The translations under genes and the position numbers were made by a program. Below, one piece after another: positions 52,166-61,847 of a DNA stretch of 64,000 bases. This DNA is from Mucilaginibacter sp. SMC90 (lineage in GTDB: Bacteria > Bacteroidota > Bacteroidia > Sphingobacteriales > Sphingobacteriaceae): contig NZ_CP094527.1 of NCBI RefSeq assembly GCF_022811725.1, positions 3,410,001-3,474,000 of the forward strand, read 5' to 3'. Within the stretch, counting starts at the first letter, position 1; each line of letters begins with the position of its first letter. The notes below the pieces were generated by a model. The model saw only the letters and a list, made by a program, of their open reading frames with translations. It searched no databases and had not been told where the DNA came from.

Positions 52166-53206
52166 TTATCGGGTAATTTTCTTTTTATCTTTTATTAAAA
52201 TATACAGAAAAACAGGTGTGCCCAGCAAAGCGGTTATTACGCCTATTGGCAACTCCACCGGTGCAACTATTTTCCGGGCTATCATATCGGCAAGGGTAAG
52301 GATCAAAGCGCCCATCAATGCAGATGCAGGCAATACCCTACGGTTATCCACCCCAAAAATGAGCCTTACCATGTGCGGTACCAGTAAGCCAACAAAGCTG
52401 ATAATACCTGATACCGCCACGGATGCGCCAACCGCCATAGTAGATAGTATAACCACCCAGCGTTTTACCCGGCCCACAGGTAAGCCCAGTTGCTGAGCCT
52501 GCGTTTCGCCCAATGCAAAGGCATTGAGGGTTTTGGCCATAGTTGGTAATAACACTAACGGGATAATTACAAAGGGCACAAGGCATAAAATAATTTGCCA
52601 TGTAGCACCTCCCAAACTCCCCAACAGCCAAAACGTAATATTGCGTAGTTGCTGGTCGTTAGCAATGTAGGTAACCAAACCGGTTAAAGCGCCGGCAAGC
52701 GCGTTAACGGCAATACCTGCTAAAAGCATGGTTGCCACATTGGGGCGACCGTCATTACGGGAGATCTGGTAAACAACCAATGTAGCAATACCGGCCCCTG
52801 CAAATGAGCCGAAAGCAAGTAAATAATAACCCAGTAAATTACTTAAGCCAGCCAGTAGCGCAGTTTCGGCAGCGATGATGAGCACCGCAAATAATGATGC
52901 TCCCGAGGAGATTCCGATCAAACCAGGCTCTGCAAGCGGGTTACGAAAAATGCCCTGTATGGCCGCTCCCGAAATTCCTAATGCTGCCCCCACAAGCAAG
53001 CCCATGATAACACGGGGCATCCGTACTATGGTCAGGACGGTATCAAATTGCTCATCAATAGGCGTGCTTTTAAATAGCCATACTTTCTTTGCTAATATGA
53101 GCAGCACGTCCTGAACGGGGATTTTCATAGCGCCCATGCTCAATGACAGCGCTGCTGTAAAAAAAACGGCTAAGCCTAATATTGTATAGATCAGTCCGTT
53201 TTTCAT
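52166..53206 (-). CDS. hmuU: Haem permease HmuU (FecCD family)
   Basis: This 346-residue polytopic permease of the FecCD/BtuC family has about ten membrane helices and the conserved RMPRVIMGLLVGAALGISGAAIQGIFRNPLAEPGLIGISSGAS and VSGIISFVGLLVPHMVRLIFG. Its ATG overlaps the hmuT stop by 4 bp, so the genes are coupled. Confidence 0.95.
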   Translation of the reverse strand: MKNGLIYTILGLAVFFTAALSLSMGAMKIPVQDVLLILAKKVWLFKSTPIDEQFDTVLTIVRMPRVIMGLLVGAALGISGAAIQGIFRNPLAEPGLIGISSGASLFAVLIIAAETALLAGLSNLLGYYLLAFGSFAGAGIATLVVYQISRNDGRPNVATMLLAGIAVNALAGALTGLVTYIANDQQLRNITFWLLGSLGGATWQIILCLVPFVIIPLVLLPTMAKTLNAFALGETQAQQLGLPVGRVKRWVVILSTMAVGASVAVSGIISFVGLLVPHMVRLIFGVDNRRVLPASALMGALILTLADMIARKIVAPVELPIGVITALLGTPVFLYILIKDKKKITR

Positions 53207-54051
53207 TGCAGGTTTTTATTCAGCGTGGCGATGGCCTGGTCAAGCCTTACGCTGAAGTTGATCAAAAGTTCGCCGTCCATCTGCACTATGCGTTTGTTTT
53301 TACCGGCGTTGGTTTGTGCTACTCCCGGCATTTTTAATACGGCATCTGCTCCGCCCAAACTGCTCAGTCCAAAATCAAACATCAGGATCACATCCGGGTT
53401 GGCTTCTATCAATGATTCGGTTGTATAGGGCTTAAAGTTGTCAAAGCCCTGTGCGGCATTTTTACCGCCAGCCAAGCTTATAATGGCATCTATGTTGGTG
53501 TTTTGTCCGGCAACGAGCATAACCCCGGTGCCACGGGCATAAATGAATAATACTTTCGGCGTTTTACTATTCTTTTTAACCTCGGCAAGGGCTTTGTTCA
53601 CCTTCGACTGGGTTTGTTTTGCCAGCGCTTCGCCTTTTCCTTGAACCTGAAGCGCTGCCGCTACTGCTTTTATGAAAGCTATAGAACCGGCAACAGAAAA
53701 CTCCTGTTTAATATTTATGAGGTTTATACCCGCAGATTGCAGCTGATATGCGATCTCTTTTGAAACGCTGCCTTCGGGAGCTAATACAAGGTCGGGTTTG
53801 AAAGAGATGAGGCCTTCGGCTGAAACCGTACGATTTTTACTCACCTTGGGCAGATTGTTCACATAGGCAGGGTAAATGCTGGTTACATCCGTAGCTACTA
53901 TGTTTTTTCCAAAGCCCAGTGCATCAACAGTTTCGGTTAATGCACCACTTAAAGTAATGATGCGCTTAGGTGCCGCTGCACTTGCACTGATGCTAAAACC
54001 CAGCAGAAAAAGCAGGAGTAAGTCTTTTATAAACTTGATAGATAGTTTCAT
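53203..54051 (-). CDS. hmuT: Haem-binding periplasmic protein HmuT
   Basis: This 282-residue class III substrate-binding protein has a signal peptide ending in ASAA. KRIITLSGALTETVDALGFGKNIVATD and LISFKPDLVLAPEG are typical of TroA/HmuT-type binding proteins; GTGVMLVAGQNTNIDAIISLAGGKNAAQGF is the second lobe. It carries haem to HmuUV. It follows a HmuY-family gene with a 25-bp gap. Confidence 0.93.
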   Translation of the reverse strand: MKLSIKFIKDLLLLFLLGFSISASAAAPKRIITLSGALTETVDALGFGKNIVATDVTSIYPAYVNNLPKVSKNRTVSAEGLISFKPDLVLAPEGSVSKEIAYQLQSAGINLINIKQEFSVAGSIAFIKAVAAALQVQGKGEALAKQTQSKVNKALAEVKKNSKTPKVLFIYARGTGVMLVAGQNTNIDAIISLAGGKNAAQGFDNFKPYTTESLIEANPDVILMFDFGLSSLGGADAVLKMPGVAQTNAGKNKRIVQMDGELLINFSVRLDQAIATLNKNLQ

Positions 54052-54076
54052 ACTAAATTAATGTAGGGGTGGTGCA

Positions 54077-54592
54077 TTAAATGGCAACTGTGCTATACCT
54101 GAATGTGTAATTGGCCGAAGCACCATCGGCGCTTCCATCTTTGTAATAACTGTCAACTACCAGCTTGTAATACTTTCCATTAGCAGTATGGATAAAGATT
54201 ACTTTGCCTGCAATGGGAGCAACCACATGATTGTCCATGTTATAAGTATACCAGCCTTTACCGCTGCCCCATGGTAAAGCTGTTTTACCCTTCTGATAGC
54301 CAGTTGAAGGGGCCGAGGTGATCTTATCAAAAGATGCATCTGAAACAATCTGCCCTTCGGCGGTGCTGCGCAGCACAATAACGGTATGTTGAAATGCGAG
54401 GTCCCAGCCGGTTTTGGAGGTATCGGCTTCACTTACCTCTGTCCCTGTTTCCAGGTTAAAGTAGGTGATCTTATCAGCAGCATTAAGATTTTGAATCTTT
54501 TTTACAGCGGCAGTTTGGGAAAACCCGTACCCAACAGGCATGAATATGCAGGTTAGCAGGAGCTTATAGCTTAATTTTTGAAAGGTGTTCAT
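54077..54592 (-). CDS. HmuY-family secreted protein (non-lipidated)
   Basis: This 171-residue protein has the HmuY pattern: KITYFNLETGTEV, SKTGWDLAFQHTVIVLRS, GKGWYTYNMDNHVVAPIAGKVIFIHTANGKYYKLVVDSYYKDG and NYTFRYSTV. HmuY hemophores capture haem and hand it to HmuR-type receptors. Unlike the other HmuY copies here it has an ordinary signal peptide (no Cys after YGFSQ), so it is likely soluble in the periplasm or secreted. It heads the ABC importer operon, with a Fur-box-like site upstream. Confidence 0.88.
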   Translation of the reverse strand: MNTFQKLSYKLLLTCIFMPVGYGFSQTAAVKKIQNLNAADKITYFNLETGTEVSEADTSKTGWDLAFQHTVIVLRSTAEGQIVSDASFDKITSAPSTGYQKGKTALPWGSGKGWYTYNMDNHVVAPIAGKVIFIHTANGKYYKLVVDSYYKDGSADGASANYTFRYSTVAI

Positions 54593-54640
54593 GGTTGAAA
54601 CTGATTTTTGTATAATGTTAACTTATGCAAAACAAGCATT

Positions 54641-54663
54641 TAATTAGACTGATTCAAAATAAG
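54641..54663. promoter_or_regulatory. Fur-box-like site upstream of the hmuY-TUVS operon
   Basis: TAATTAGACTGATTCAAAATAAG shares TTAGACTGATTnAAAATAAG with 54917-54936. It lies 49 bp before the ATG at 54592, in the divergent intergenic region. Iron control is inferred from the neighbourhood. Confidence 0.55.
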
Positions 54664-54912
54664 GAATGCATTTTTATGAATTTAGTATTTAAGTAAAAGT
54701 TAACCTGCCGTTTTTTGAATTTAAGAATAAGTTATTAATAAATATTTGACTATTAGTTGTTTGTGTGTGGTGTGCGTCCGTGATGGAGCCGTAGTTTCTT
54801 GTCTCGCTTAATAAATCCCTCCAAAAAGTGTAAAACTTTATCCTTAAACAGTAAAAAAAAATCCCGATTGCGTAAACGATTTCTCATTTCTATGAACGAC
54901 TTTTGCTTCTGT

Positions 54913-54936
54913 TTATTTAGACTGATTAAAAATAAG
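54913..54936. promoter_or_regulatory. Fur-box-like site upstream of the TonB receptor
   Basis: TTATTTAGACTGATTAAAAATAAG has outer arms TTATTT/AAATAA and shares its core with 54641-54663. It ends 19 bp before the receptor ATG. The rest of the 363-bp gap holds no other structure that I can name. Confidence 0.55.
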
Positions 54937-54955
54937 TAAAAAATACTATCGTTCA

Positions 54956-57316
54956 ATGTTCAAATTTTACCTAATGCTTTATCTTAATCTGACCTGTTTT
55001 TATTTAACATCCGTAGCTCAGTCCCCTTATAAAATAAGCGGGCAGATCAGGAACGAACAGGGGGAGCCGGTAAATGCAGTCTCCATCCTGATCAAAGAAA
55101 ACCTAAGAGGCACCCAAACCGATACTATAGGGCGCTTTGTAATAGATAAGTTAAAACAGGGAGAGTACACGCTCATCATTTCGGCTGTAGGTTATGAAAA
55201 GCGTTTTCAACAGGTTGTTGTCAATAAAGCTTCTACTTATAATATAAGTATCCGGCTAAAAGCTTTGGCGCAGAACCTTAAAGAGGTAAACGTATTAGGC
55301 AAACAGGAAAGCCACGATAACCTGATCGATTTTACCCGTACCCCGATGCCTTCAACCATCATCAGCCGCAAGCAAATTGAAATGATGGGTAGCCGCAGGC
55401 TTGATGAGGTACTGAAGGAACAAACCGGACTGGCTATTGTAAACGACATTGGCTCAGGGGCCAGGGCTGTTGGCTTACAGCTGCAAGGCTTTGATAGTGG
55501 TTATACCATGATCATGATTGACGGCCAGCCAATGACGGGCCGCAATTCCGGGAATTTCGATCTGTCGCGGATCACAGTAGCCAATATTGAACGCATCGAG
55601 ATCATTAAAGGCGCATCGTCATGCCTGTTCGGCAGCGAAGCTTTGGCAGGGGTGGTCAATATTGTTACCCGTCAAAATATCTCCCAAAGCCAGGGGCTTG
55701 CCAGTTTGCGCTATGGTAGCTTTAATACTGTAGATGCCACGCTTGAAGGGGAAACGCCATTTGCTGGTGGCAGGGGATCTGGTTATATATCAGGTAATTA
55801 TTATCGCACAGATGGTTTTAATGCCAATCCTTACCTGAGCGAAGGTAAAACAGCACCACCCTACGATAGCTACACCATACAGGGCAGGGGCAGGTACACT
55901 TTAAGCCAGATGAATGCGCTTAACATAACCGGCAGGTATGCTATACGCAATTCGGTTAACCAAACTGCCTACAATACTGTGCCAACCCGCGATGTGCTGG
56001 TTGAGAAGGATTTGAATGCATCGGCTATTTTAAACACCAATTTTAATAGCGGCCTGCGTTTGAAAACGCAATACTATCTCACCCGTTACGCCACCGATCA
56101 AAACATCACCAATCTTACCGGCGGGGTAGTTATTCCTACTAACAACTTTGTACAATACCTGCATAGGGGCGAATTGCAGGCTTCGCAAACTTATTGGGGT
56201 ACTATGGTATTTACCGGCGGCACCGGCATCCAGTACGAAACCATGAACAATAACCTATACAGCGGCACAAAAAACCAGTCGACAGCATTTATTTATGGGC
56301 AGGCCGACTGGAAACTAAGTGATCAGCTTGGCTTAACCGGCGGTGTAAGGGGCGAACGCCATAGCCGTTACGGCAGCAGCCTCAACCCTAGCTTCGGCGT
56401 AAAATATCAACCGGCAAAAGCGCTTACCCTGAAGGCAGCAATTGCTACCGGCTTTAAAACGCCCGATTTCAGACAGCTGTATTTAAACTTTACGAACCTT
56501 GCAGGCGGAGGATATACCGTTTTAGGTACCGATGTTTTCGCTGCCGAACTTCAGAAACTGCAGGATGCCGGGCAAATAGCTACCGTATTTGCCAACGCAG
56601 CCAAAGTAAGTACACTTAAACCCGAGCGGTCTGTGGCCTACAGCGCCGGCTTTACATTGCAGCTAAGTGCCAGTGTAAAGGCGGATGTAAACGGCTTTTA
56701 TAATGATGTTCGCAACTTCATCAATACCGATCAGGTAGCTTCAAAAAAAGGCGGTCAGCAGGTATTCTCTTATTTTAACATTGATCGTGCTTTTCTTACC
56801 GGTGCCGATGTTGGTTTAAGCTGGAGGGTTACCCGAGGATTTAATATATCGGCAGGATACCAACTGCTTTATGCCAAGGATAAGGGAGTTATTGATTCAA
56901 TTAAGGCAGGGAAAGGAAACTATGCCCAGGTACATGATACCAATACCGGCCAAACCCGCCGCTCAAAAGTTTCCGATTACTTCGGGCTTAATAACCGCTC
57001 CCGGCACATGGCCAATGTGAAGTTTACTTATGAGTATGAGCCCAAAGGTATTACCGGCACCTTTAGGGTTAACTACAGGGGTAAGTATGGTTTCCAGGAA
57101 GCAAATCTGCCGAATGGATTTCTTGACCCTTACGATACTTATGTATCGGGCTTTTTCCTGTTCAATGCATCGGTACAAAAAAAGTTAATGAACAATCACT
57201 TTTCGGTACAGCTAACTGCCGATAACATCTTCAACTACCGCGACCAGCTGATGCCGGCCCAAAGCGGTCGTACCATTATGCTGGGCCTTAACTATCGCTT
57301 TTTTAAACAACAATAA
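54956..57316 (+). CDS. TonB-dependent haem receptor (HmuR-like)
   Basis: This 786-residue outer-membrane receptor has a signal peptide (ends TSVAQ) and a carboxypeptidase-regulatory-like domain (ISGQIRNEQGEPVNAVSILI, residues 27-105). The plug has PMPSTIISRKQIEMMGSRRLDEVLKEQTGL and GAFGxxA-type SCLFGSEALAGVVNIVTR, and the barrel ends in LGLNYRF. The stretch FKTPDFRQLYL resembles the FRAP box of haem receptors. It is followed by HmuY-family genes (3 bp gap), which supports haem as substrate. Confidence 0.9.
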   Translation: MFKFYLMLYLNLTCFYLTSVAQSPYKISGQIRNEQGEPVNAVSILIKENLRGTQTDTIGRFVIDKLKQGEYTLIISAVGYEKRFQQVVVNKASTYNISIRLKALAQNLKEVNVLGKQESHDNLIDFTRTPMPSTIISRKQIEMMGSRRLDEVLKEQTGLAIVNDIGSGARAVGLQLQGFDSGYTMIMIDGQPMTGRNSGNFDLSRITVANIERIEIIKGASSCLFGSEALAGVVNIVTRQNISQSQGLASLRYGSFNTVDATLEGETPFAGGRGSGYISGNYYRTDGFNANPYLSEGKTAPPYDSYTIQGRGRYTLSQMNALNITGRYAIRNSVNQTAYNTVPTRDVLVEKDLNASAILNTNFNSGLRLKTQYYLTRYATDQNITNLTGGVVIPTNNFVQYLHRGELQASQTYWGTMVFTGGTGIQYETMNNNLYSGTKNQSTAFIYGQADWKLSDQLGLTGGVRGERHSRYGSSLNPSFGVKYQPAKALTLKAAIATGFKTPDFRQLYLNFTNLAGGGYTVLGTDVFAAELQKLQDAGQIATVFANAAKVSTLKPERSVAYSAGFTLQLSASVKADVNGFYNDVRNFINTDQVASKKGGQQVFSYFNIDRAFLTGADVGLSWRVTRGFNISAGYQLLYAKDKGVIDSIKAGKGNYAQVHDTNTGQTRRSKVSDYFGLNNRSRHMANVKFTYEYEPKGITGTFRVNYRGKYGFQEANLPNGFLDPYDTYVSGFFLFNASVQKKLMNNHFSVQLTADNIFNYRDQLMPAQSGRTIMLGLNYRFFKQQ

Positions 57317-57319
57317 ACT

Positions 57320-57994
57320 ATGATGAAATTAACATCGACTTATAAACTTCATTATCAAATATTATTCATTGTATTTGCTGCCGTTACCACGTTTAGCTCA
57401 TGTACCAAAGAGCAGGTAAAGCCGCAACTTGAGGATGGCAGCAGTACCGTAGTTAACGATTTGCCCGGCGATGTTGGGAGTACCATTAACACAGGCTTTA
57501 AAACCTTTTATTTCAGCCTTTTAACCAACGCTAAAGTTGATACTTCGGCCAAAAAAACAACCTCCTGGGACCTTTCTTTTGCGCGTGAATACAACTCATA
57601 TGTGGGGATAAACAGTGGCACGAACGAAGGTAGCTATGGCTTTGGCGGGACAGGAAGAGGGGCAATTATGGCTGTAAGCCAAGCCTATGACCAGGTTAAA
57701 GAAGCACCGTCTGACGCTGATTTTGTCGGCAAAGGTGTAACCTCCGTTGGCTGGGACCCCGGCAGCGGATCGGGCTGGTATTTCTACGATCTTAAAACGC
57801 ATATCGCTGTACCTATAAAAGGCAGAACATTTGTGCTCCGCACAGCTGATGGCAAATATGCCAAATTGGAGCTGGTGAGCATGTATAAAGGCGCACCTGC
57901 AGTAGTTACCGATCTCAACTGGCCATCGCCTTATTTCACTTTCCGATACTATGTTCAGCAGGATGGCAGCAGGAACTTATCTACTAAAAATTAA
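57320..57994 (+). CDS. HmuY-family lipoprotein 1
   Basis: This 224-residue lipoprotein has lipobox FSSCTKE. HmuY features are TTSWDLSFAREYNSYVG, SGSGWYFYDLKTHIAVPIKGRTFVLRTADGKYAKLELVSMYKG and the terminal YFTFRYYVQ. It probably sits on the cell surface and hands haem to the adjacent receptor. It begins 3 bp after the receptor stop, with two successive ATG codons. Confidence 0.92.
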   Translation: MMKLTSTYKLHYQILFIVFAAVTTFSSCTKEQVKPQLEDGSSTVVNDLPGDVGSTINTGFKTFYFSLLTNAKVDTSAKKTTSWDLSFAREYNSYVGINSGTNEGSYGFGGTGRGAIMAVSQAYDQVKEAPSDADFVGKGVTSVGWDPGSGSGWYFYDLKTHIAVPIKGRTFVLRTADGKYAKLELVSMYKGAPAVVTDLNWPSPYFTFRYYVQQDGSRNLSTKN

Positions 57995-58006
57995 AAATAA
58001 TTAATC

Positions 58007-58810
58007 ATGAAAATCATAAATATATTTCAAAAACGTGCTGCCACGGGTATTTTAATACTGGCAGTGTTGGCCTCAACATTCACCGCATGTAAAAAAACTG
58101 AAGGTGTAAAACCTGATACAACAACACCCGAAACCACTACCCCAACAAGGGACGCCGATAAGGTGCCTTATTACAAATTGCAGCGCGTTGAAAACCTGGC
58201 AGCACAAACTGATGATCAAAATCCTACAACGCCTAAAACCGAGATCTTTTTCAGTCTTGATTATAAAAAGGAGCAGCCTGCAACTTACGCCAAAACCTCA
58301 TTCTGGGATATTTCACTTAGCGGACTTTACAATAGCTTTTTAGGCGGCAACAATAACACCGATGCCGCAAACTCCGGTTACCAGGGACCGGGCAAAGGAG
58401 GGATCACCATTGTTCAGCAAGCTTTTGATGATGTAACCGCTATTCCAACAGATGCTGATTTTAAAACAGGTAAGGGTCTGATAGGTACGGATGATAAAGG
58501 AAGCTTTGGTACGGGGACTGGCTGGTACCTGTATGATTTTGGCGGAACTGTAGTTGGCGACGGTGGTGAAACTAAGGTGCATGTGGCTTACGCTTTGGGA
58601 AATGCGCTTAAGCTGGCCGATGGTAGCACCTTCCCTGCACGCACAGTTATTGTTAAAACCGCGTCCGGAGATTATGCTAAAATTAAAATGATAAGCTGTT
58701 ATAAAGATGTTTTTACTCCCGACCAGATGTTCACCAATACCCCGCATATGTACTTCACTTTTGAATATGTGATGGTACCTGCCGGAAGCACAAAATTTGA
58801 GATAAAATAA
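58007..58810 (+). CDS. HmuY-family lipoprotein 2
   Basis: This 267-residue lipoprotein has lipobox FTACKKT and a Thr/Pro-rich linker. SFWDISLSGLYNSFLGG and GTGWYLYDFGG match HmuY, and the C-terminal RTVIVKTASGDYAKIKMISCYKDVF completes the fold. An extra loop is present before the terminal strands. It is a paralogue of the preceding gene product, 12 bp downstream. Confidence 0.9.
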   Translation: MKIINIFQKRAATGILILAVLASTFTACKKTEGVKPDTTTPETTTPTRDADKVPYYKLQRVENLAAQTDDQNPTTPKTEIFFSLDYKKEQPATYAKTSFWDISLSGLYNSFLGGNNNTDAANSGYQGPGKGGITIVQQAFDDVTAIPTDADFKTGKGLIGTDDKGSFGTGTGWYLYDFGGTVVGDGGETKVHVAYALGNALKLADGSTFPARTVIVKTASGDYAKIKMISCYKDVFTPDQMFTNTPHMYFTFEYVMVPAGSTKFEIK

Positions 58811-58826
58811 TACCCTACACTATCAT

Positions 58827-59795
58827 ATGAAAACAAAATACTTTTACTTATTGCTTGCTGGCCTTATTACGGTATTAGCTGCCTGTAAAAAAACGATCTA
58901 TCCCGATCCGCTGCCCCAGAACAAGATCCTGGAGTATAAAGTGGTGAATGTTCAGGATACGGTGATTTACGGCGCAGTTGATAATATAGAAAATACCATA
59001 ACTGTTTATATCCCTTACTATTATGGATTAACGGTTATCCAGCCTAAGATCACTTTAGATGCCAATGCCACACTCACAACTTCTGCCGAACCGGTGAGCA
59101 TTGACAATACAGGCCAAACCTACACGGTAAAAGGTGGAGATGGCACAACACGTACCTATAAGCTGAACATTATACAGCAAAATACTGCCAACCTGACTTT
59201 AAACTGGTTTGAAAGTGATCCACGGGCGATCCCTAATGGTCAGCTTACCCTTATCAGCGGAAATTTTTTGAGCACAAGCACAGCTACATTAAATGTAACC
59301 TTGACAAATCCTGCTACTAATAAAACAGTGTTGGCTGATTTGAGCACTGCCCAGATTGTTGCCAATGGCGATAATTACGGCGATACTTATATCCTGGCTA
59401 TTAAAGTACCATTAGATATTGACAGCGGCCGCTACAATGTTCAGGTAGATTACCTTGGCCATTCGGTAAAAATGGATGAACCGCTTCGTGTTTATTATAA
59501 TGTCCCTGCTATAGCAACAACATTCAATACGCAAACTGTGGCCGCCGGCGATTCGATCAGCTTCCTTAATCAAAATAATGTATTTATCGATTTGAAATCG
59601 GTGAAGGCTACTATAAGAGGCCAGGCTTATGAGTTTCCGATACAAACCAGTACCCGCACAAAAATTGTCATAAAAATTCCGGAAGGTTTGCCTGTTGGCA
59701 GCTGGGGCTATACGCCGTTTAGTTTCCAGTTTGGCAACTGGCAACCGGTAGTAACCAATGTGCCGTTGGTAGTTAAAGCCAAAACCGGCGGTTAA
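58827..59795 (+). CDS. TIG/DUF5018-like lipoprotein 1
   Basis: This 322-residue lipoprotein has lipobox LAACKKT. Residues 30-110 resemble the DUF5018-type fold (TAEPVS..TYTVKGGDGTTRTYKLNI), followed by a TIG/IPT-like domain (NGQLTLISGNFLSTSTATLNVTL) and another beta domain. Such proteins are surface-exposed. It is paralogous to the 60769 gene product. The function within the haem cluster is unknown; it may extend or anchor a surface complex. Confidence 0.72.
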   Translation: MKTKYFYLLLAGLITVLAACKKTIYPDPLPQNKILEYKVVNVQDTVIYGAVDNIENTITVYIPYYYGLTVIQPKITLDANATLTTSAEPVSIDNTGQTYTVKGGDGTTRTYKLNIIQQNTANLTLNWFESDPRAIPNGQLTLISGNFLSTSTATLNVTLTNPATNKTVLADLSTAQIVANGDNYGDTYILAIKVPLDIDSGRYNVQVDYLGHSVKMDEPLRVYYNVPAIATTFNTQTVAAGDSISFLNQNNVFIDLKSVKATIRGQAYEFPIQTSTRTKIVIKIPEGLPVGSWGYTPFSFQFGNWQPVVTNVPLVVKAKTGG

Positions 59796-60041
59796 AACAT
59801 TAAGTGCTTCGCTATCGAAGCGGACAATATTCAACCCTATGTTTAACAATTAAAACCGACGCCTATGTAAATATCAAAGCCCTGAAAACACAAAAACCAG
59901 CAGGTAAATTCTCGCAAACCACCTGCCGGTTAAGATCAATGCGCTTTATAAGTCCTGCATACATTATCCTGGACGATAATGAAGGCCTTACAGCGTTCAA
60001 CATGCGTATTAAATAAAATTTAATTTAAAAAAACAAATACC

Positions 60042-60668
60042 ATGATTTCAATAATCAAAAACTTATCAAAAACAGCTGTTGCTGTTATCACTGCTTCAGT
60101 AATATTTTCATCTTGCCAAAAAAACAATAGCGACACCGTAAAACCTTTAGCTGCTGCAAACCAAAGTGCGACTGTTACCGGTATTACCACTACATTATTA
60201 ACCGGTAATTACGGAAGCCCAACACCGGCACCCGGTACATACGGTACAAAATATCTGAATATTGCTACCGGCGCTCAGGACTCAATTGGCGCTATTACTT
60301 ATCATTTGACTTTTACTTCAACAAATAACCTGGCTATTGCTGCAAAATCAGGCTATACACTTAAATATTTAAATACTACTAAAACACTTAGTACAGTTAA
60401 CAACAGTGATTATACATCTGCAACCACTGTTTCAACCACCCTGGGGCTAAATACTGCTACCGATTCCCTAAACAACCCGGTTGGCGCAAACGGATGGTTG
60501 AATTACAACATCACTACACACGCAGTAAACTACACTCATAATGTAGTATTGTTCCTTAACAACGGGACTACCACTTATGCTTTCCAGTGCTATGCTGCTG
60601 ATGGTCAGGGTTCAGCTACCCTGAACAGGGGCCGTTACTGGTTCCGCAGAGGTACTTTGATCAATTAA
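60042..60668 (+). CDS. HmuY-like lipoprotein 3 (divergent)
   Basis: This 208-residue lipoprotein has lipobox FSSCQKN. The C-terminal half (GANGWLNYNITTHAVNYTHNVVLFLNNGTTTYAFQCYAADGQG) follows the HmuY pattern GWYxYDxxTHxxxP...VVLxTxDGxYAxLK, but the TTSWDLSF segment is replaced. It is therefore a distant member or a related beta protein. The preceding 246-bp gap holds only a small hairpin (59806-59821) and no supported gene. Confidence 0.7.
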   Translation: MISIIKNLSKTAVAVITASVIFSSCQKNNSDTVKPLAAANQSATVTGITTTLLTGNYGSPTPAPGTYGTKYLNIATGAQDSIGAITYHLTFTSTNNLAIAAKSGYTLKYLNTTKTLSTVNNSDYTSATTVSTTLGLNTATDSLNNPVGANGWLNYNITTHAVNYTHNVVLFLNNGTTTYAFQCYAADGQGSATLNRGRYWFRRGTLIN

Positions 60669-60690
60669 GTTAAAGTCCTGTTTTAAATAA

Positions 60691-60743
60691 CATTAAAGGG
60701 AGGGCGGGGCCTTCTGATCCGGGTTCGGTACCTCTCTTTAATG
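60691..60743 (+). other. Hairpin between cluster genes
   Basis: CATTAAAGGGAGG pairs with CCTCTCTTTAATG (60731-60743), with a G-rich inner part. No T-run follows, so it is unlikely to be a simple terminator. It could be an mRNA processing or stability element between HmuY-like 3 and TIG-2. Confidence 0.5.
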
Positions 60744-60768
60744 ATTATCATAATTACCCGTTAAAAAG

Positions 60769-61782
60769 ATGATTAAAATCAAACAAATACTTTATTTATC
60801 CTTCATTGTTTTAGTTTTCATGCTGCTTGGTTCCTGCAAAAAAGAGTATGTAAAAACTGCGTATAATAATGTAGAAGAATTTACCATTGCAGATTCGGCC
60901 GGGAACAAACTCAAGGCCTCCATTGTGGGCGACAGCATAAGGGTTTACTGGCCTCCTTTTCAAACTGTTCCCGCTAATGTCGCGCCGCAGATCTCGGTTT
61001 CCTCCGGTGCCAGCATCACTCCCGCATCGGGCACAAGCGTTGCTTTTAAAAAGGGGATTTCCTATACGGTTATTGCGCAGGATGGCAGTAAAAAAACTTA
61101 TTTCCTGGTGCCGATGATCAATCAGCCAGCACCTGTTTTTAGTATAAATGAAAGCTCCATAAACCAGGCAGGATATTTATTCCTCAAAGGGCAATATTTT
61201 ATACCGGATACGTCACAAACTAAATTGTTTTTGGTGAACACTGCCGGTAAGCAGATTTCACTGAGTTTAAAAAATGCGTTAAGTTTTAATTCTCTCGCCA
61301 TTACCATCAGACTTCCTAACGATCTGAGTATTGATACCGGAGACTATAAGTTAAAACTGATAAACGGATCCAATACAGTTGTTAAAGGTCCGTTTCATAT
61401 AGGCCCGCCTGATTTTTCTTCATTTCTGCTCAGTGCATCCTTTAATCAGGCCGGTAAAACATTGAAAATCGGAGATGAGATCAGCATAAGCTATGTCATT
61501 TCAGAACTGGGGAAAAAATACTATGCCGGAGTATTTGGCAATCTGCAATTGATGGTCCGCCCTGTAAATGGCTCGGCCGAGGGGTACGATGATGTTTATT
61601 ATGACATCCCGCTGAGTGGTCAGGATGGACAAACGCTGCTTAAATATAAACTACCGGCAGATGTGGTTCCTGGTAGTATAATTTTAATGATGCCTAACTA
61701 TGAAATAGCCAGCAGCGGAGAAATCGGTTATCCATACTATTGGGATGGCACTACAGAGCCGCTTACTACCATCACCAAATAA
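60769..61782 (+). CDS. TIG/DUF5018-like lipoprotein 2
   Basis: This 337-residue lipoprotein has lipobox LLGSCKKE. The first domain (ISYTVIAQDGSKKTYFLVPM) parallels the TYTVKGGDGTTRTYKLNI block of the first copy. A TIG-like domain follows (NQAGYLFLKGQYFIPDTSQTKLFLVNTAGKQ), then a C-terminal beta domain. It is a paralogue of the 58827 gene product and probably surface-exposed. No enzyme motif is seen. Confidence 0.72.
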   Translation: MIKIKQILYLSFIVLVFMLLGSCKKEYVKTAYNNVEEFTIADSAGNKLKASIVGDSIRVYWPPFQTVPANVAPQISVSSGASITPASGTSVAFKKGISYTVIAQDGSKKTYFLVPMINQPAPVFSINESSINQAGYLFLKGQYFIPDTSQTKLFLVNTAGKQISLSLKNALSFNSLAITIRLPNDLSIDTGDYKLKLINGSNTVVKGPFHIGPPDFSSFLLSASFNQAGKTLKIGDEISISYVISELGKKYYAGVFGNLQLMVRPVNGSAEGYDDVYYDIPLSGQDGQTLLKYKLPADVVPGSIILMMPNYEIASSGEIGYPYYWDGTTEPLTTITK

Positions 61783-61847
61783 CTAATTAACGATCAGTAA
61801 CTGGAGTACACTTATTGGCACTGCTAATTAAATTAAGAATCATACAA

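Noticed and set aside
59804..60016. Small ORF (70 codons) between TIG-1 and HmuY-like 3
   Set aside because: Basic, low-quality translation without signal peptide or recognisable features; treated as chance.
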